64,000 nucleotides of DNA from an uncultured Clostridia bacterium (lineage in GTDB: Bacteria > Bacillota > Clostridia > TANB77 > CAG-508), in NCBI GenBank assembly GCA_934130085.1, contig CAKOXK010000001.1, forward strand, positions 1 to 64,000, read 5' to 3'. The notes beneath the pieces are model-generated. The model saw only the letters and a list, made by a program, of their open reading frames with translations. It did no database searches and had not been told where the DNA came from. The position numbers and the translations under genes were made by a program. Of this stretch, positions 36,801 to 45,229 are shown one piece after another; within the stretch, counting starts at the first letter, position 1; the number at the start of each line of letters is the position of its first letter.

Positions 36801-38648
36801 GGAACTTTAAAAGCTAGATTAACAGCTAATAAGGCTGATAGTACAGTTACAAAAGATGATGAAATAACATTCTCATTAGAGTTAACTAATTTAACAAGTG
36901 ACAAACAAAATAATGTAACAGCAACAATCGAGTTACCAGATGGAATGGAATATGTTGATAAAGAAGAAGTAATCAAAGCAATAAAATCAAGTTTAGGCGA
37001 AAACACTGATGTTTCAAGTCTATCTTATCAATCAAATTATGATAGCAAAAAGAGAACACTAACTATCAATGTTGGAAGTATAGAAGCAGATAGAGATTAT
37101 ACAGCAGATATAAAAACAAAAATTACAGGTGATAAAACATCAAACCTAAAAGTACAAGCAAAAGTTAAGAGCGATGAAAATCAAACTGAAGTTAAATCTA
37201 ATACAATGATTTTCAATGCAGTAGCAGGAACAACAGGAATTGAGGTAACACATACATCAAGCATAGGTTCAAACTCAGCAGTTGATAAAGATACATTTAA
37301 TATTTACTTAGATATTAAAAATAACGGAGGAAAGAAAGAAAGTTTATTATTAACTGATAATATTCCAGAAAGACTACAAGTAAATAGTTATAAGCTTACA
37401 GTTGATGGAACAGAAATTGAAAGTGGAGAATCAAACTATATTGATGCAGTATTTGATTTAGATAATGGAAAATCAGCAAGACTTTCAATTGTAGTAAAAC
37501 CTAATACAATCGATGAAAATGAGACAGAAACATTTGAAATCACTCCAGAATTAACAACAACAGATGGTGATGAAATAAAAGTAAATACATTATCAATCAA
37601 AGTTAAAGGTACTGGGGAGGTATCAGATGAATCAAATAGAAAATATGCAATAGCAGGTGTTGTATTTGAAGATGTGAACAACAATGGCAAAATAGATGAA
37701 GATGAAAAGAGATTTAGCAATATAACTGTAATGTTATTTGATCCCTCAACATCTAAAGTAGCAACAAACTCAAATGGAGAAGAATACAAAACAACAACTG
37801 GAACAGAGGGAGATTATAGATTTAATGACCTACCAAGAGGAAACTATATTGTAGTCGCAAAATTTGATAACAAACAATATGGAGTTGGACTATACAAAGC
37901 TTCAGGAGTTGATGAAACAGAAAATATAGATTTTGTTTCAGCATCATTAAATAATGAGGAAGTTGCAGCATCAAATACAATTAAATTACAGCAAAATGAA
38001 TACAACATAGACTTAGGATTAGTTTCAAAAAATACATTTGATTTAAGCTTAAATAAATGCATTACAAAAATAACAGTAGCAAATTCTAAGAATGGTACAA
38101 AAGTATATAACTATGACAACACAAAAACAGCAAAAGTTGAACTTTCAACAAAAAATATTGAAAGTGACACATTATTAATAGAATACAAAATATCAGTTAC
38201 AAACGAAGGTAAGGTAGAAGGATATGCAGATTCAATAGTTGATTATATACCAGAAGGATTAACATTTAATGCAGATTTAAACTCTACATGGTATATGAAA
38301 GATGGAAATGCATACAATCAAAGTTTAGCAAATACACTAATCAAACCAGGAGAAACTAAAGATTTAATATTAGTACTATCAAAGAAAATGACAGGTGAAG
38401 ACACAGGAACATATAATAACATTGCTGAAATTGCTTCATCATACAATGAGTATTCAATAAAAGATATTGATTCAACAGCCGGAAACAAGAAAGACGGTGA
38501 AGATGATTTATCAACAGCAGTAGCAGTAGTATTAATGAGCACTGGTAAAGAAGCAATATCAGTTGCAGGAATAACATTAGGAATACTTGCATTAGTAGGA
38601 TTTGCAGTATTTGAAATAAAAAAACACATTATATCAAATAAAATATAA
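33879..38648 (+). CDS. giant surface protein with DUF11 and SdrD-B-like domains
   Basis: 1,589 residues. Signal peptide at 1-29 (LSFIVVLLLVLVNAMPVISYASE). The body is made of beta-sandwich repeats: several DUF11-type units with the pattern TYRVKITNTGSESAKNVKVT and FSLELTNLTSDKQNNVTATI (about 870-1250), then an SdrD B/CnaB-like domain GVVFEDVNNNGKIDEDEKRF with GDYRFNDLPRGNYIV (about 1257-1350), and a final DUF11-type unit. The C-terminus is VLMSTGKEA, a hydrophobic helix (about 1560-1580) and a basic tail, which resembles a sorting signal but lacks LPXTG. Likely adhesin or shaft. It is 18 nt from the second giant gene with an AAAGGAGC ribosome binding site between, so it is one operon. Confidence 0.85.
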   Translation: MQIKIQKMLSFIVVLLLVLVNAMPVISYASEQVVDNKTSEENVEFTAKIDGLTDSKADLSSTLNLNLSVKVLNTGYIKDASITLADNNYVVSSVDNEYVKEIKNSTIVLNQINAGKEAKINLPVKLPKTEKVAAFVFDNTSKITLKAIYVNEKGKEKSITKVVNQKLIWTKDDAKNKVSQKLVRYLKYDKTKTMLTFEVTDGIVDNAIPMSSKEISIVVPQLNKNVPSKVIFTEEGYESNYKDGIFTVTKKNEKDSNGQINWNSDSKFVVTYLYDVQTADKNIQSDITSKITTVLGNVLEAKSDTNTYSIESQVGSIVELSTESEKELSKGYMYTNLNKSDDKLETSYNEKYTIDLGSSELTDKVQFEEKESGFLNENGKLVIEATNMIETKSVSISQDNLSKVLGNDGYVKVFDTSSKELGTLSKDNLKIDLKDQTKILLETSKPQAEGKLELTFAKAIKGDLGLSKDQIGQIKMLATNVNVKGIKANTEISTKLAQNVIKLNEPKTTVTLKTSKDALSTVVENKDVVFNIVLNSKKAENRLFENPTLELTLPEEVTSINVTDAKVLYDDELTAGTINIDGRKITLTLNGKQTKYSESALTDGTLVRITADLKLNELAASNKEKITLNYKNASDNSEGTVQEDVEIVAPTGFVTANTVSDEKNSTTAIESEAKNIEVQDHTSSKEINVTGTIVNNLGEDASGVTVVGVFPYEGNKSQEGVDLGTNVTTNLTSKLSVDGLENAKVYYSEDENATVDSNTWNENATTSAKAYKITTASKLANKAKASFSYKVALPQNMDYAKTANQTYGVYYNNNSEEGTKQNLVQAQKAGASTPNVPVVNMTVSAADTNEGYAISNGANVTEGEEVTYRVKITNTGSESAKNVKVTMNLPEGMYFIDHKYTDKILIKRDYYAISEDRSRVTQVSEVGQNSTSVVEFKAIVLNSTPDKELTTTYSLTADNLSKASNATFTNKATKGTLKARLTANKADSTVTKDDEITFSLELTNLTSDKQNNVTATIELPDGMEYVDKEEVIKAIKSSLGENTDVSSLSYQSNYDSKKRTLTINVGSIEADRDYTADIKTKITGDKTSNLKVQAKVKSDENQTEVKSNTMIFNAVAGTTGIEVTHTSSIGSNSAVDKDTFNIYLDIKNNGGKKESLLLTDNIPERLQVNSYKLTVDGTEIESGESNYIDAVFDLDNGKSARLSIVVKPNTIDENETETFEITPELTTTDGDEIKVNTLSIKVKGTGEVSDESNRKYAIAGVVFEDVNNNGKIDEDEKRFSNITVMLFDPSTSKVATNSNGEEYKTTTGTEGDYRFNDLPRGNYIVVAKFDNKQYGVGLYKASGVDETENIDFVSASLNNEEVAASNTIKLQQNEYNIDLGLVSKNTFDLSLNKCITKITVANSKNGTKVYNYDNTKTAKVELSTKNIESDTLLIEYKISVTNEGKVEGYADSIVDYIPEGLTFNADLNSTWYMKDGNAYNQSLANTLIKPGETKDLILVLSKKMTGEDTGTYNNIAEIASSYNEYSIKDIDSTAGNKKDGEDDLSTAVAVVLMSTGKEAISVAGITLGILALVGFAVFEIKKHIISNKI

Positions 38649-38666
38649 GAAAGGAGCAAACTTTAG

Positions 38667-41600
38667 ATGAAGAAAAAAATTAGATTAATAATATTGTTGA
38701 TATTATTAATTGGAATTTCCTTACTTTTGAGTAACAAAGTATATGCATCAGACTTTTATAGAAATGGTGGAGATGTTTTAGATTTTGACTTGAGTGAGGG
38801 TGGGGTATACAATAATTTTTGTATAGATGATACAAAAACATACTCAGTACAAACTCATTCTGCTAAATATGCAACAACAAGTTATTCTCAAACGATGGGA
38901 TTAATATTGAACCAAATAGCAACGTATAATGTAAAAGGTACATCAAGTAATATGCCACCATCAGTTGGATATGCATTATGGTACTTACAAAAAACAGGGC
39001 ATTTGCAAGAGGCATTCAGTTCACAAGATAATCCATACTGGTCAGCTTTACAATACATTATATACAGAGCAACTGCAGAATATGGAGAAGATATATGTGA
39101 AAATGCATCATTAAATGTTACTACATCAACAGATGTATCAAAATGGTCAGATATTTACGCAAGGTGCTATTACGAGATATTTTCAAAATTAGGAAAAGAC
39201 ACACCTCTTTTTGATGTAATATCGTATGAAGATGAATTAGCAGTAAATGTTGATCAAGAAGAAAAAACAATAGTAGTTGGTCCATATTATCTTGAATTAA
39301 ATGTAGATGCAAGTAATAACGCAAAAAGATATTTGTATAATCAACTTATTAGAAATGGGGTAGATGATAATACAGCATTTGCAACATTTGATAAAATAAA
39401 GAATATGAACTGTGATAAAGGGGAGGAGCCAATATTCATAAATAAAAATGGAAAACAAATAAAATTCCCTAATTTTGTAACAGGAGAAGCATTCTACATT
39501 AAGTTTAAACCTGGAAATGAAGGTTTCATCACAGATGTAGCCAAAAGAGATGAAGAATACAAAAAGAAACCTGTAATTTCTGTTAACTATATAAACGGTT
39601 TTACAGGAGATGTAACAAAACTTGGTTCAGTTTCAGCTACATTTAGTCCTCTATACGTAAATGTTGAGGCACCAGATGTATATGTAATATCAAAAAAATT
39701 TGCCTATGGAGAGCCGGGAGATCCTTATGCATGTGATTCATCACATTCATACTGGAGAGCATGGTTTTATGTAACAGTTGGCATTACATTCCATATCTAT
39801 GAGACAACAGGAAATTCGTCGTACAGTAAAAAAACAATTACTATACCTAAAAAATTACCACAGCCTATAGAATATGAAGCTTGGCTTGGATCATATAACG
39901 ATCCAGATTATCATGAACCAGAACTTGACGAGGATGGAAATGTTATAAAGGGTGAATATTATACAGACAATTGGAAACCGACGGATTATGCTAAAGAACA
40001 AAAAAGTGATCCAAAAAACTATGATAGAGTTAGAAATCCTACAGATCAGAATATTGGAACATATACACTTGAAGGTGTATCAGCTTTACAGTCATTAGCA
40101 AGACCTAAACTAGTTGCAAGAGGAAATGCAAATGATTCCGGATACAAATTCATAGAGAATGATGGGGGAGCAAGCATTGTTGAAAACAGATCATACTGTG
40201 AAAACAAAGAAATAAATATGCTTATTCAAGGTTCAGTCTGGAAAGATATGCCTACAGAAAGTAAAGCATACACTGTTGATGGAAAAAATGATAGAGTTGG
40301 AAATGGTACTCAACAAACAAGTGCAGGAGTTGATTTAGTATTCCCAGGAGTACAAGTTTCATTATATGAATTAAAAGACAAAAGTGACGGTTCACCAAAG
40401 CTAATAGCAACAACCACTACAGATAAAAACGGAAAATACTATTTCTTTGGAAAGAACCCAAATAGTCCAGAAGAACCATTAATGAATCCATTAAGAAAAT
40501 ATTTTGTAGTATTTACATTTAATGGACAATTATATCAGGCAACATATTATAAAAACAAATTAGCAAAGGGTACAAATGATGGTTACTCAAATGCTAAAGA
40601 AGCAGTAGACCATGCAGATTATAGTATGGAGATAACGCGTAACACAATTAATGCACGTTTTGCTACAATATCACCGTCAAGCAATAACTATGCATCTCCA
40701 TCAAAAGGCGGAGCAAATGCAGCTTATGCATATAATGGTGAGATAAAAGATGAAAATGGAAATTTAACTGGAAAACAATATAGAGATGTATGGGCAGAAT
40801 TTATACAAGCTTCTACATTTAAGGGTTCAGAAGTACAAGATCCAGTTAAAGAAGACTATGATAAAGTTTGGGATAGACAGCAAACTTATGAAGAAGCTTA
40901 TGGAAGTTTAGCAACACTAGATTCAGTTAAGAACTTTATAAAAGATAGTATGATGACAGCAAAATCATATCAAATGGGAGATGACACATCACTATACCCA
41001 GTATATGATCAATTTCAAATTGAAAGCATTGATAAAACCTCAAATAAATATGCAGGAATTGAACCAAGGATTGATTATAGTGCACTTCCAGGTGATGCTT
41101 GGACATATGAACCTGTAACTAGGCCATTTAAACGCAATGATCCTAGCTCTTCTGCAGGAGGACCAAAAAGTATAAAGGATTTAAATAAAGAACAAATGCT
41201 GGCTTTGAAAAAAGGACATGGTTTGCTAGGAAATGTAAACTTTCCACGTGCTAGTGTAGACGCGGATTACAAAAATAAAACTATAACTGTAATGGTTCCT
41301 AAACTTAACCCTAAATACAACCTATCAGACTACATTGTTAATTACCCTAAAGATTATGAGGTTATTGGTATTACATACCATTACTTATATACTGTTAAAT
41401 CAGCTCAGTGCTTCTATGCAAACTTTGGTGTTACATGGCGTGAAGAGCCAGAAATGTCAATTCAAAAAGACGTATATAAAGCAAGAGTTATAGTAAACGG
41501 TAAAGAGCACACATATAATTACAACTCATCAGCATCAGGAGATTCTGATGAAAACGTATGGACAACACAGTTAAAAGCTGCAGATGTATTATACAATGCA

Positions 41601-44600
41601 AGCCTAGGATATAATTATGAAAGAGATGTTTATAAAGCAGATTATATCTTTACAGGTAAAGGCGATGAAGCAATCAAAAACATGCAAATCATCGTAACAT
41701 ATAGAATTACCTTGAAAAATACAGGCAATGTCAAGATGAGGGTAAATGAACTCGTAGACTACTACGATTATGATAACTATCAATTTGATGTTACAACAAA
41801 TACAAGCCCAGACTCAACCGGCGAATTACCAGCAAGGTGGTATAACACTTATGATTATGCAAATGGAGATGGCTCAAATGTAACAAGCAGTGAACCAAGC
41901 TCATACATAGGATCAAACAAAAAAGGTGGAATACAATCAACTGGTGGACTAAAAGTATATGGTTCATCACGTACATCAAAAGATGGCGGATATGGCAATA
42001 ATTATCAAGCCGAAACACTAACAGGTGGAAACTACAATTATCATGCAATATACTTAACTGGAATAGTAAACCAAAACGGTTCAGAGTGGTTTGATCCAGG
42101 TCAAAAAGGATACGTATATGTATCATTCAGAGTAAAAACAGACTCAAACGGAAAAATTAAACTAGATGAATCACCAGATGGATCATTTTCATCATATCCA
42201 GGAAAACGTAATATCATAGAAATCAATAGTTATTCAACTAAGTATGTGGATGCTGCAACAGTACCAGATACATTAGATGATGGCGACGGAAGACATGATA
42301 GAGCAGTTGGCGGACAAGATGCAGGTTTAATTGATAAAAGTTCAAACCCAGGTAACTTAGCAACAACTGATTTAACATCAGAAGGTTACTTAGATTACAC
42401 AGTAACAGAAAAGAATAAAGAATATAAAGATGAGTTTGGCGGAAATCTCTTTATGGATAGTAGAGGAGAAGGTTTAATAGCCGATAGAATTCCTCACGTA
42501 GAACCAGATACAGATGAAGCATTACCATTTAGAGTAATAATCAAACTAGGAGTTGATACTGAGGTTTCAGGTTATGTATATGAAGATAACAGAAACACAG
42601 CCAACGACAACGCCATCGTAGGAAACGGTGTTGATGATTCAGAACCAAGAATTTCTGGTGTAACAACTCAATTAATTGAGTTAGTACAAGATGTAGACGA
42701 AAATGGTATATCAAAAGGAACATATAATAGTGAAAGAGTAGTAGGAGTATATAGATCAACAAATGGTGTTATCGATGAAGTAAATAACAATGTAGATTAC
42801 TACAGTGCTAAAGATTCAGGCGGAAAATCACAAGTTGTATACTCAGACCATAGCTCAAATATATTCTATGTAGAACCACAAAATCTATCAAAAGGACAAT
42901 ACTCATTCTTATCAATACCAGCAGGTATGTATTACGTAAGATTTACTTATGGTGATAAAACGAGAACAACCTTAACAAATAGTAACTCAAACGAGGTAAA
43001 CGTATTACTTGGAGAACAAGGCTTTAACGATAAATCATACAATGGTCAAGATTACAAATCAACAGTATATCAAGCAGGTCTAAGCCAAGATCACCAATAC
43101 TACGGAGTAAGTGGATTCAAAAATTCTGATACACAAAACTATACATCATCATCAAATGATACAGAACCATTAAGCATAACAGGAGACTACAAATCAAGAA
43201 TGTATAATTACGACATAAATGCAGGTTCAGCACGTCAAGGAGTATCAGATGCAAAAGATGTTTACGCATATCGTCAAAGACAAATAAACTACTCAACAAC
43301 AGTAACAAACTACAAATCAGAAGTACTAGATTCATTTGAAAAGTTAGGAACTTATGTTCCAACAGATGCCAGCGGAAAAGTAGATATAAACACACAAAAA
43401 TCATTACAATCTTCAATGGTAAATGAATTAATGGAAAACACAAAACAAGTAGCACAAACAGGTACAATAGATGTAGAGGTTGAATATAACAGAACATCAT
43501 CATCAGAGGAAGTTGGAAATAACAATGGTAGTGAATATAAGATTACAGATGTTGATTTAGGACTAGTTGAAAGACCACGTTCACAATTAAAAATGAACAA
43601 AGAGATAGCAAACTTTAAAGTAGTACTTGAATCAGGAGATGTACTATTCAATGCTACGAAAACAGTAAATAACTTATACTTTGCAGAGCATCAAGGACAC
43701 TATGTAATTTACTATAGAGACCATAACGCATGGAATCAAAATTCAGGAAACCTTGCACAAACACAGCTACCACCAAGACTATACAGATTAGCAGGAACAA
43801 TAGTATCAGCAAACAGCACAGAAACGCCAGAATTATTACAAGCATACATTGATGATGAATTGTTAGAAGGTGCAAGAATTCAAATAACCTATGCATACAA
43901 AGTAGAAAACGTAGGTGAAATTGATTACCTAGATAAACAATTCTACTATACCGGAAAAACAAATAATACATCAGCATCTAACATTTCAAGAACAAGTGCA
44001 GACACAGTTATAGATTATGTAACAAACGAAATTAAATATGCAAAAGACTATAACTCAGAAAATAACTGGAATGTAAGATATGCAAACGAATTAACAAATA
44101 CATCAGCAAAAGGTGAAACAGACTTAGTAAACAGACAATACGCAACAAGATTAAAAACATACAATACATTATTAACTACAGAAGATATGAATGGAGGATT
44201 ACTACCAAGAGCAATAGCATCAGACTACAATGAAGCAACATCAAAAGATACATCATTAATACTTACAACTACAGTATCAACAAACAATTCAGGAGACAAC
44301 CTAGTATACAATAACCTAACAGAAATTGTTAAGATGACAAATAGCCAAGGTAGAAGAATGCAATTTGCAATAGTAGGAAACCAAATCATGGCAGACCAAA
44401 GTTTAGGCAATAATGCAGCATCAAGCGAGTTATCAAAGATTAAACTAGTAACACCATCAGAAATAGATGCAGACTCAGCACAACAAGTTGTATTAATGCC
44501 ACCAACAGGTGCTAACAAGAATTACTTACCATACATTCTAGCAGCACTAGTATCAGCCGGATTAATTATAGCTGCAGTAGTAATAATCAAAACAAAAGTC

Positions 44601-44621
44601 TTAAAAGGAAAAGCAAAATAA
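38667..44621 (+). CDS. giant surface protein, possible thioester head and cell-wall anchor
   Basis: 1,984 residues. Signal peptide at 1-28 (IILLILLIGISLLLSNKVYAS). The N-terminal domain has NNFCIDDTKTYS (Cys52) and PYWSALQYIIY (Gln129), an arrangement that recalls the Cys-Gln pair of thioester adhesin domains; this is inference. SdrD/CnaB-like units occur around 520-640 (IQGSVWKDMPTES, DKNGKYYFFGKNP) and around 1300-1440 (VSGYVYEDNRNT, QYSFLSIPAGMYYVRF). DUF11-like segments (ITLKNTGNVKMRVNELVDYYD) lie between. The C-terminus has MPPTGANKN, a hydrophobic helix and KTKVLKGKAK, a plausible non-canonical sortase signal. No sortase gene is in the window. It is co-transcribed with the preceding giant protein and probably functions with it on the cell surface. 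Confidence 0.85.
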   Translation: MKKKIRLIILLILLIGISLLLSNKVYASDFYRNGGDVLDFDLSEGGVYNNFCIDDTKTYSVQTHSAKYATTSYSQTMGLILNQIATYNVKGTSSNMPPSVGYALWYLQKTGHLQEAFSSQDNPYWSALQYIIYRATAEYGEDICENASLNVTTSTDVSKWSDIYARCYYEIFSKLGKDTPLFDVISYEDELAVNVDQEEKTIVVGPYYLELNVDASNNAKRYLYNQLIRNGVDDNTAFATFDKIKNMNCDKGEEPIFINKNGKQIKFPNFVTGEAFYIKFKPGNEGFITDVAKRDEEYKKKPVISVNYINGFTGDVTKLGSVSATFSPLYVNVEAPDVYVISKKFAYGEPGDPYACDSSHSYWRAWFYVTVGITFHIYETTGNSSYSKKTITIPKKLPQPIEYEAWLGSYNDPDYHEPELDEDGNVIKGEYYTDNWKPTDYAKEQKSDPKNYDRVRNPTDQNIGTYTLEGVSALQSLARPKLVARGNANDSGYKFIENDGGASIVENRSYCENKEINMLIQGSVWKDMPTESKAYTVDGKNDRVGNGTQQTSAGVDLVFPGVQVSLYELKDKSDGSPKLIATTTTDKNGKYYFFGKNPNSPEEPLMNPLRKYFVVFTFNGQLYQATYYKNKLAKGTNDGYSNAKEAVDHADYSMEITRNTINARFATISPSSNNYASPSKGGANAAYAYNGEIKDENGNLTGKQYRDVWAEFIQASTFKGSEVQDPVKEDYDKVWDRQQTYEEAYGSLATLDSVKNFIKDSMMTAKSYQMGDDTSLYPVYDQFQIESIDKTSNKYAGIEPRIDYSALPGDAWTYEPVTRPFKRNDPSSSAGGPKSIKDLNKEQMLALKKGHGLLGNVNFPRASVDADYKNKTITVMVPKLNPKYNLSDYIVNYPKDYEVIGITYHYLYTVKSAQCFYANFGVTWREEPEMSIQKDVYKARVIVNGKEHTYNYNSSASGDSDENVWTTQLKAADVLYNASLGYNYERDVYKADYIFTGKGDEAIKNMQIIVTYRITLKNTGNVKMRVNELVDYYDYDNYQFDVTTNTSPDSTGELPARWYNTYDYANGDGSNVTSSEPSSYIGSNKKGGIQSTGGLKVYGSSRTSKDGGYGNNYQAETLTGGNYNYHAIYLTGIVNQNGSEWFDPGQKGYVYVSFRVKTDSNGKIKLDESPDGSFSSYPGKRNIIEINSYSTKYVDAATVPDTLDDGDGRHDRAVGGQDAGLIDKSSNPGNLATTDLTSEGYLDYTVTEKNKEYKDEFGGNLFMDSRGEGLIADRIPHVEPDTDEALPFRVIIKLGVDTEVSGYVYEDNRNTANDNAIVGNGVDDSEPRISGVTTQLIELVQDVDENGISKGTYNSERVVGVYRSTNGVIDEVNNNVDYYSAKDSGGKSQVVYSDHSSNIFYVEPQNLSKGQYSFLSIPAGMYYVRFTYGDKTRTTLTNSNSNEVNVLLGEQGFNDKSYNGQDYKSTVYQAGLSQDHQYYGVSGFKNSDTQNYTSSSNDTEPLSITGDYKSRMYNYDINAGSARQGVSDAKDVYAYRQRQINYSTTVTNYKSEVLDSFEKLGTYVPTDASGKVDINTQKSLQSSMVNELMENTKQVAQTGTIDVEVEYNRTSSSEEVGNNNGSEYKITDVDLGLVERPRSQLKMNKEIANFKVVLESGDVLFNATKTVNNLYFAEHQGHYVIYYRDHNAWNQNSGNLAQTQLPPRLYRLAGTIVSANSTETPELLQAYIDDELLEGARIQITYAYKVENVGEIDYLDKQFYYTGKTNNTSASNISRTSADTVIDYVTNEIKYAKDYNSENNWNVRYANELTNTSAKGETDLVNRQYATRLKTYNTLLTTEDMNGGLLPRAIASDYNEATSKDTSLILTTTVSTNNSGDNLVYNNLTEIVKMTNSQGRRMQFAIVGNQIMADQSLGNNAASSELSKIKLVTPSEIDADSAQQVVLMPPTGANKNYLPYILAALVSAGLIIAAVVIIKTKVLKGKAK

Positions 44622-44710
44622 CAAAAATGCATGAAGTTAAGGCAAAAAGCAGATAATACTGCAAAATGCAATTAAACTAAGCAAAAAGTAATACCTTTTC
44701 ACATAAATAA

Positions 44711-44743
44711 AATAAGTTCCTCAAATAATTGAGGAGCTTATTT
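44711..44743 (+). terminator. terminator of the surface-protein operon
   Basis: AATAAGTTCCTCAA pairs with TTGAGGAGCTTATT around an ATAA loop, with a short T-rich tail, 90 nt past the stop codon. Confidence 0.75.
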
Positions 44744-44747
44744 ACAT

Positions 44748-44806
44748 GTTTGCACCATTCGTGCTAGTTTTGCTCACTTGACGCTTAGCGTTATTTCAAA
44801 CAATAT
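44748..44806. repeat. dispersed element, truncated copy D'
   Basis: TTGCACCATTCGTGCTAGTT, then TTGCTCACTTGACGCTTAGC and TTATTTCAAACAATAT, matches only the right half of copies B and D, more diverged. It directly abuts full copy D. Confidence 0.65.
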
Positions 44807-44807
44807 C

Positions 44808-44958
44808 AAAAAAAGATTTAATATATATTGTTTTTCATGCCTTGCTTACTGCAATCTTCATTCTCCAAACTTAACTTTCGGAAGATTGCACCATTCGCGC
44901 TCGCTTCGCTCACTTGATCGCTACGCGGCATTTTAAACAATATATATAAATCTTTTTT
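44808..44958. repeat. dispersed inverted-repeat element, copy D
   Basis: The left arm AAAAAAAGATTTAATATATA then TTGTTTTTCATGCC pairs with the right arm GGCATTTTAAACAATATATA then TAAATCTTTTTT, about 33 bp with few mismatches. The interior right half (from TTAACTTTCGGAAGATTGCA to GATCGCTACGC) is almost identical to copy B. It lies between the giant surface-protein operon and spoIIE. Confidence 0.8.
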
Positions 44959-45053
44959 CTGCATTACTATTAAATTTTTATTCATTAATGCAACTTATGG
45001 AGCTTTAATTTGTAATATACGCTAAGTAAAAAGTTAAATGCAATTTGTAATAT

Positions 45054-45168
45054 ACGACAAAAGATTGTAAACATATTGTAATTTTTTGAAAAATATAATA
45101 GAATATGAACAATCAAAGTAACATATTGTAGAAAACTTTTTATATTCTACTGACTACTTTTGACAAAA
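45054..45168 (+). promoter_or_regulatory. spoIIE control region with putative Spo0A boxes
   Basis: TTTTGACAAAA at 45158-45168 is the complement of TTTTGTCAAAA, which fits the 0A-box TTTGTCRAAA. CGACAAAAG near 45055 (complement CTTTTGTCG) is a partial second site. TATAAT occurs at 45096-45101. A 14-bp direct repeat ATTTGTAATATACG occurs near 45008 and 45043. In Bacillus spoIIE is activated by Spo0A~P, so boxes are expected; exact function is inferred. Confidence 0.5.
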
Positions 45169-45229
45169 TATACAAATGACAAATACTAAAATGATGGTAA
45201 CAATAAATCAAAAGTTAAGAGGTGTAAAA

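Noticed and set aside
36608..37006. Long minus-strand frames opposite the giant surface proteins
   Set aside because: They mirror the Ser/Thr-rich coding strand, lack ribosome binding sites and are overlapped by a continuous plus-strand gene.
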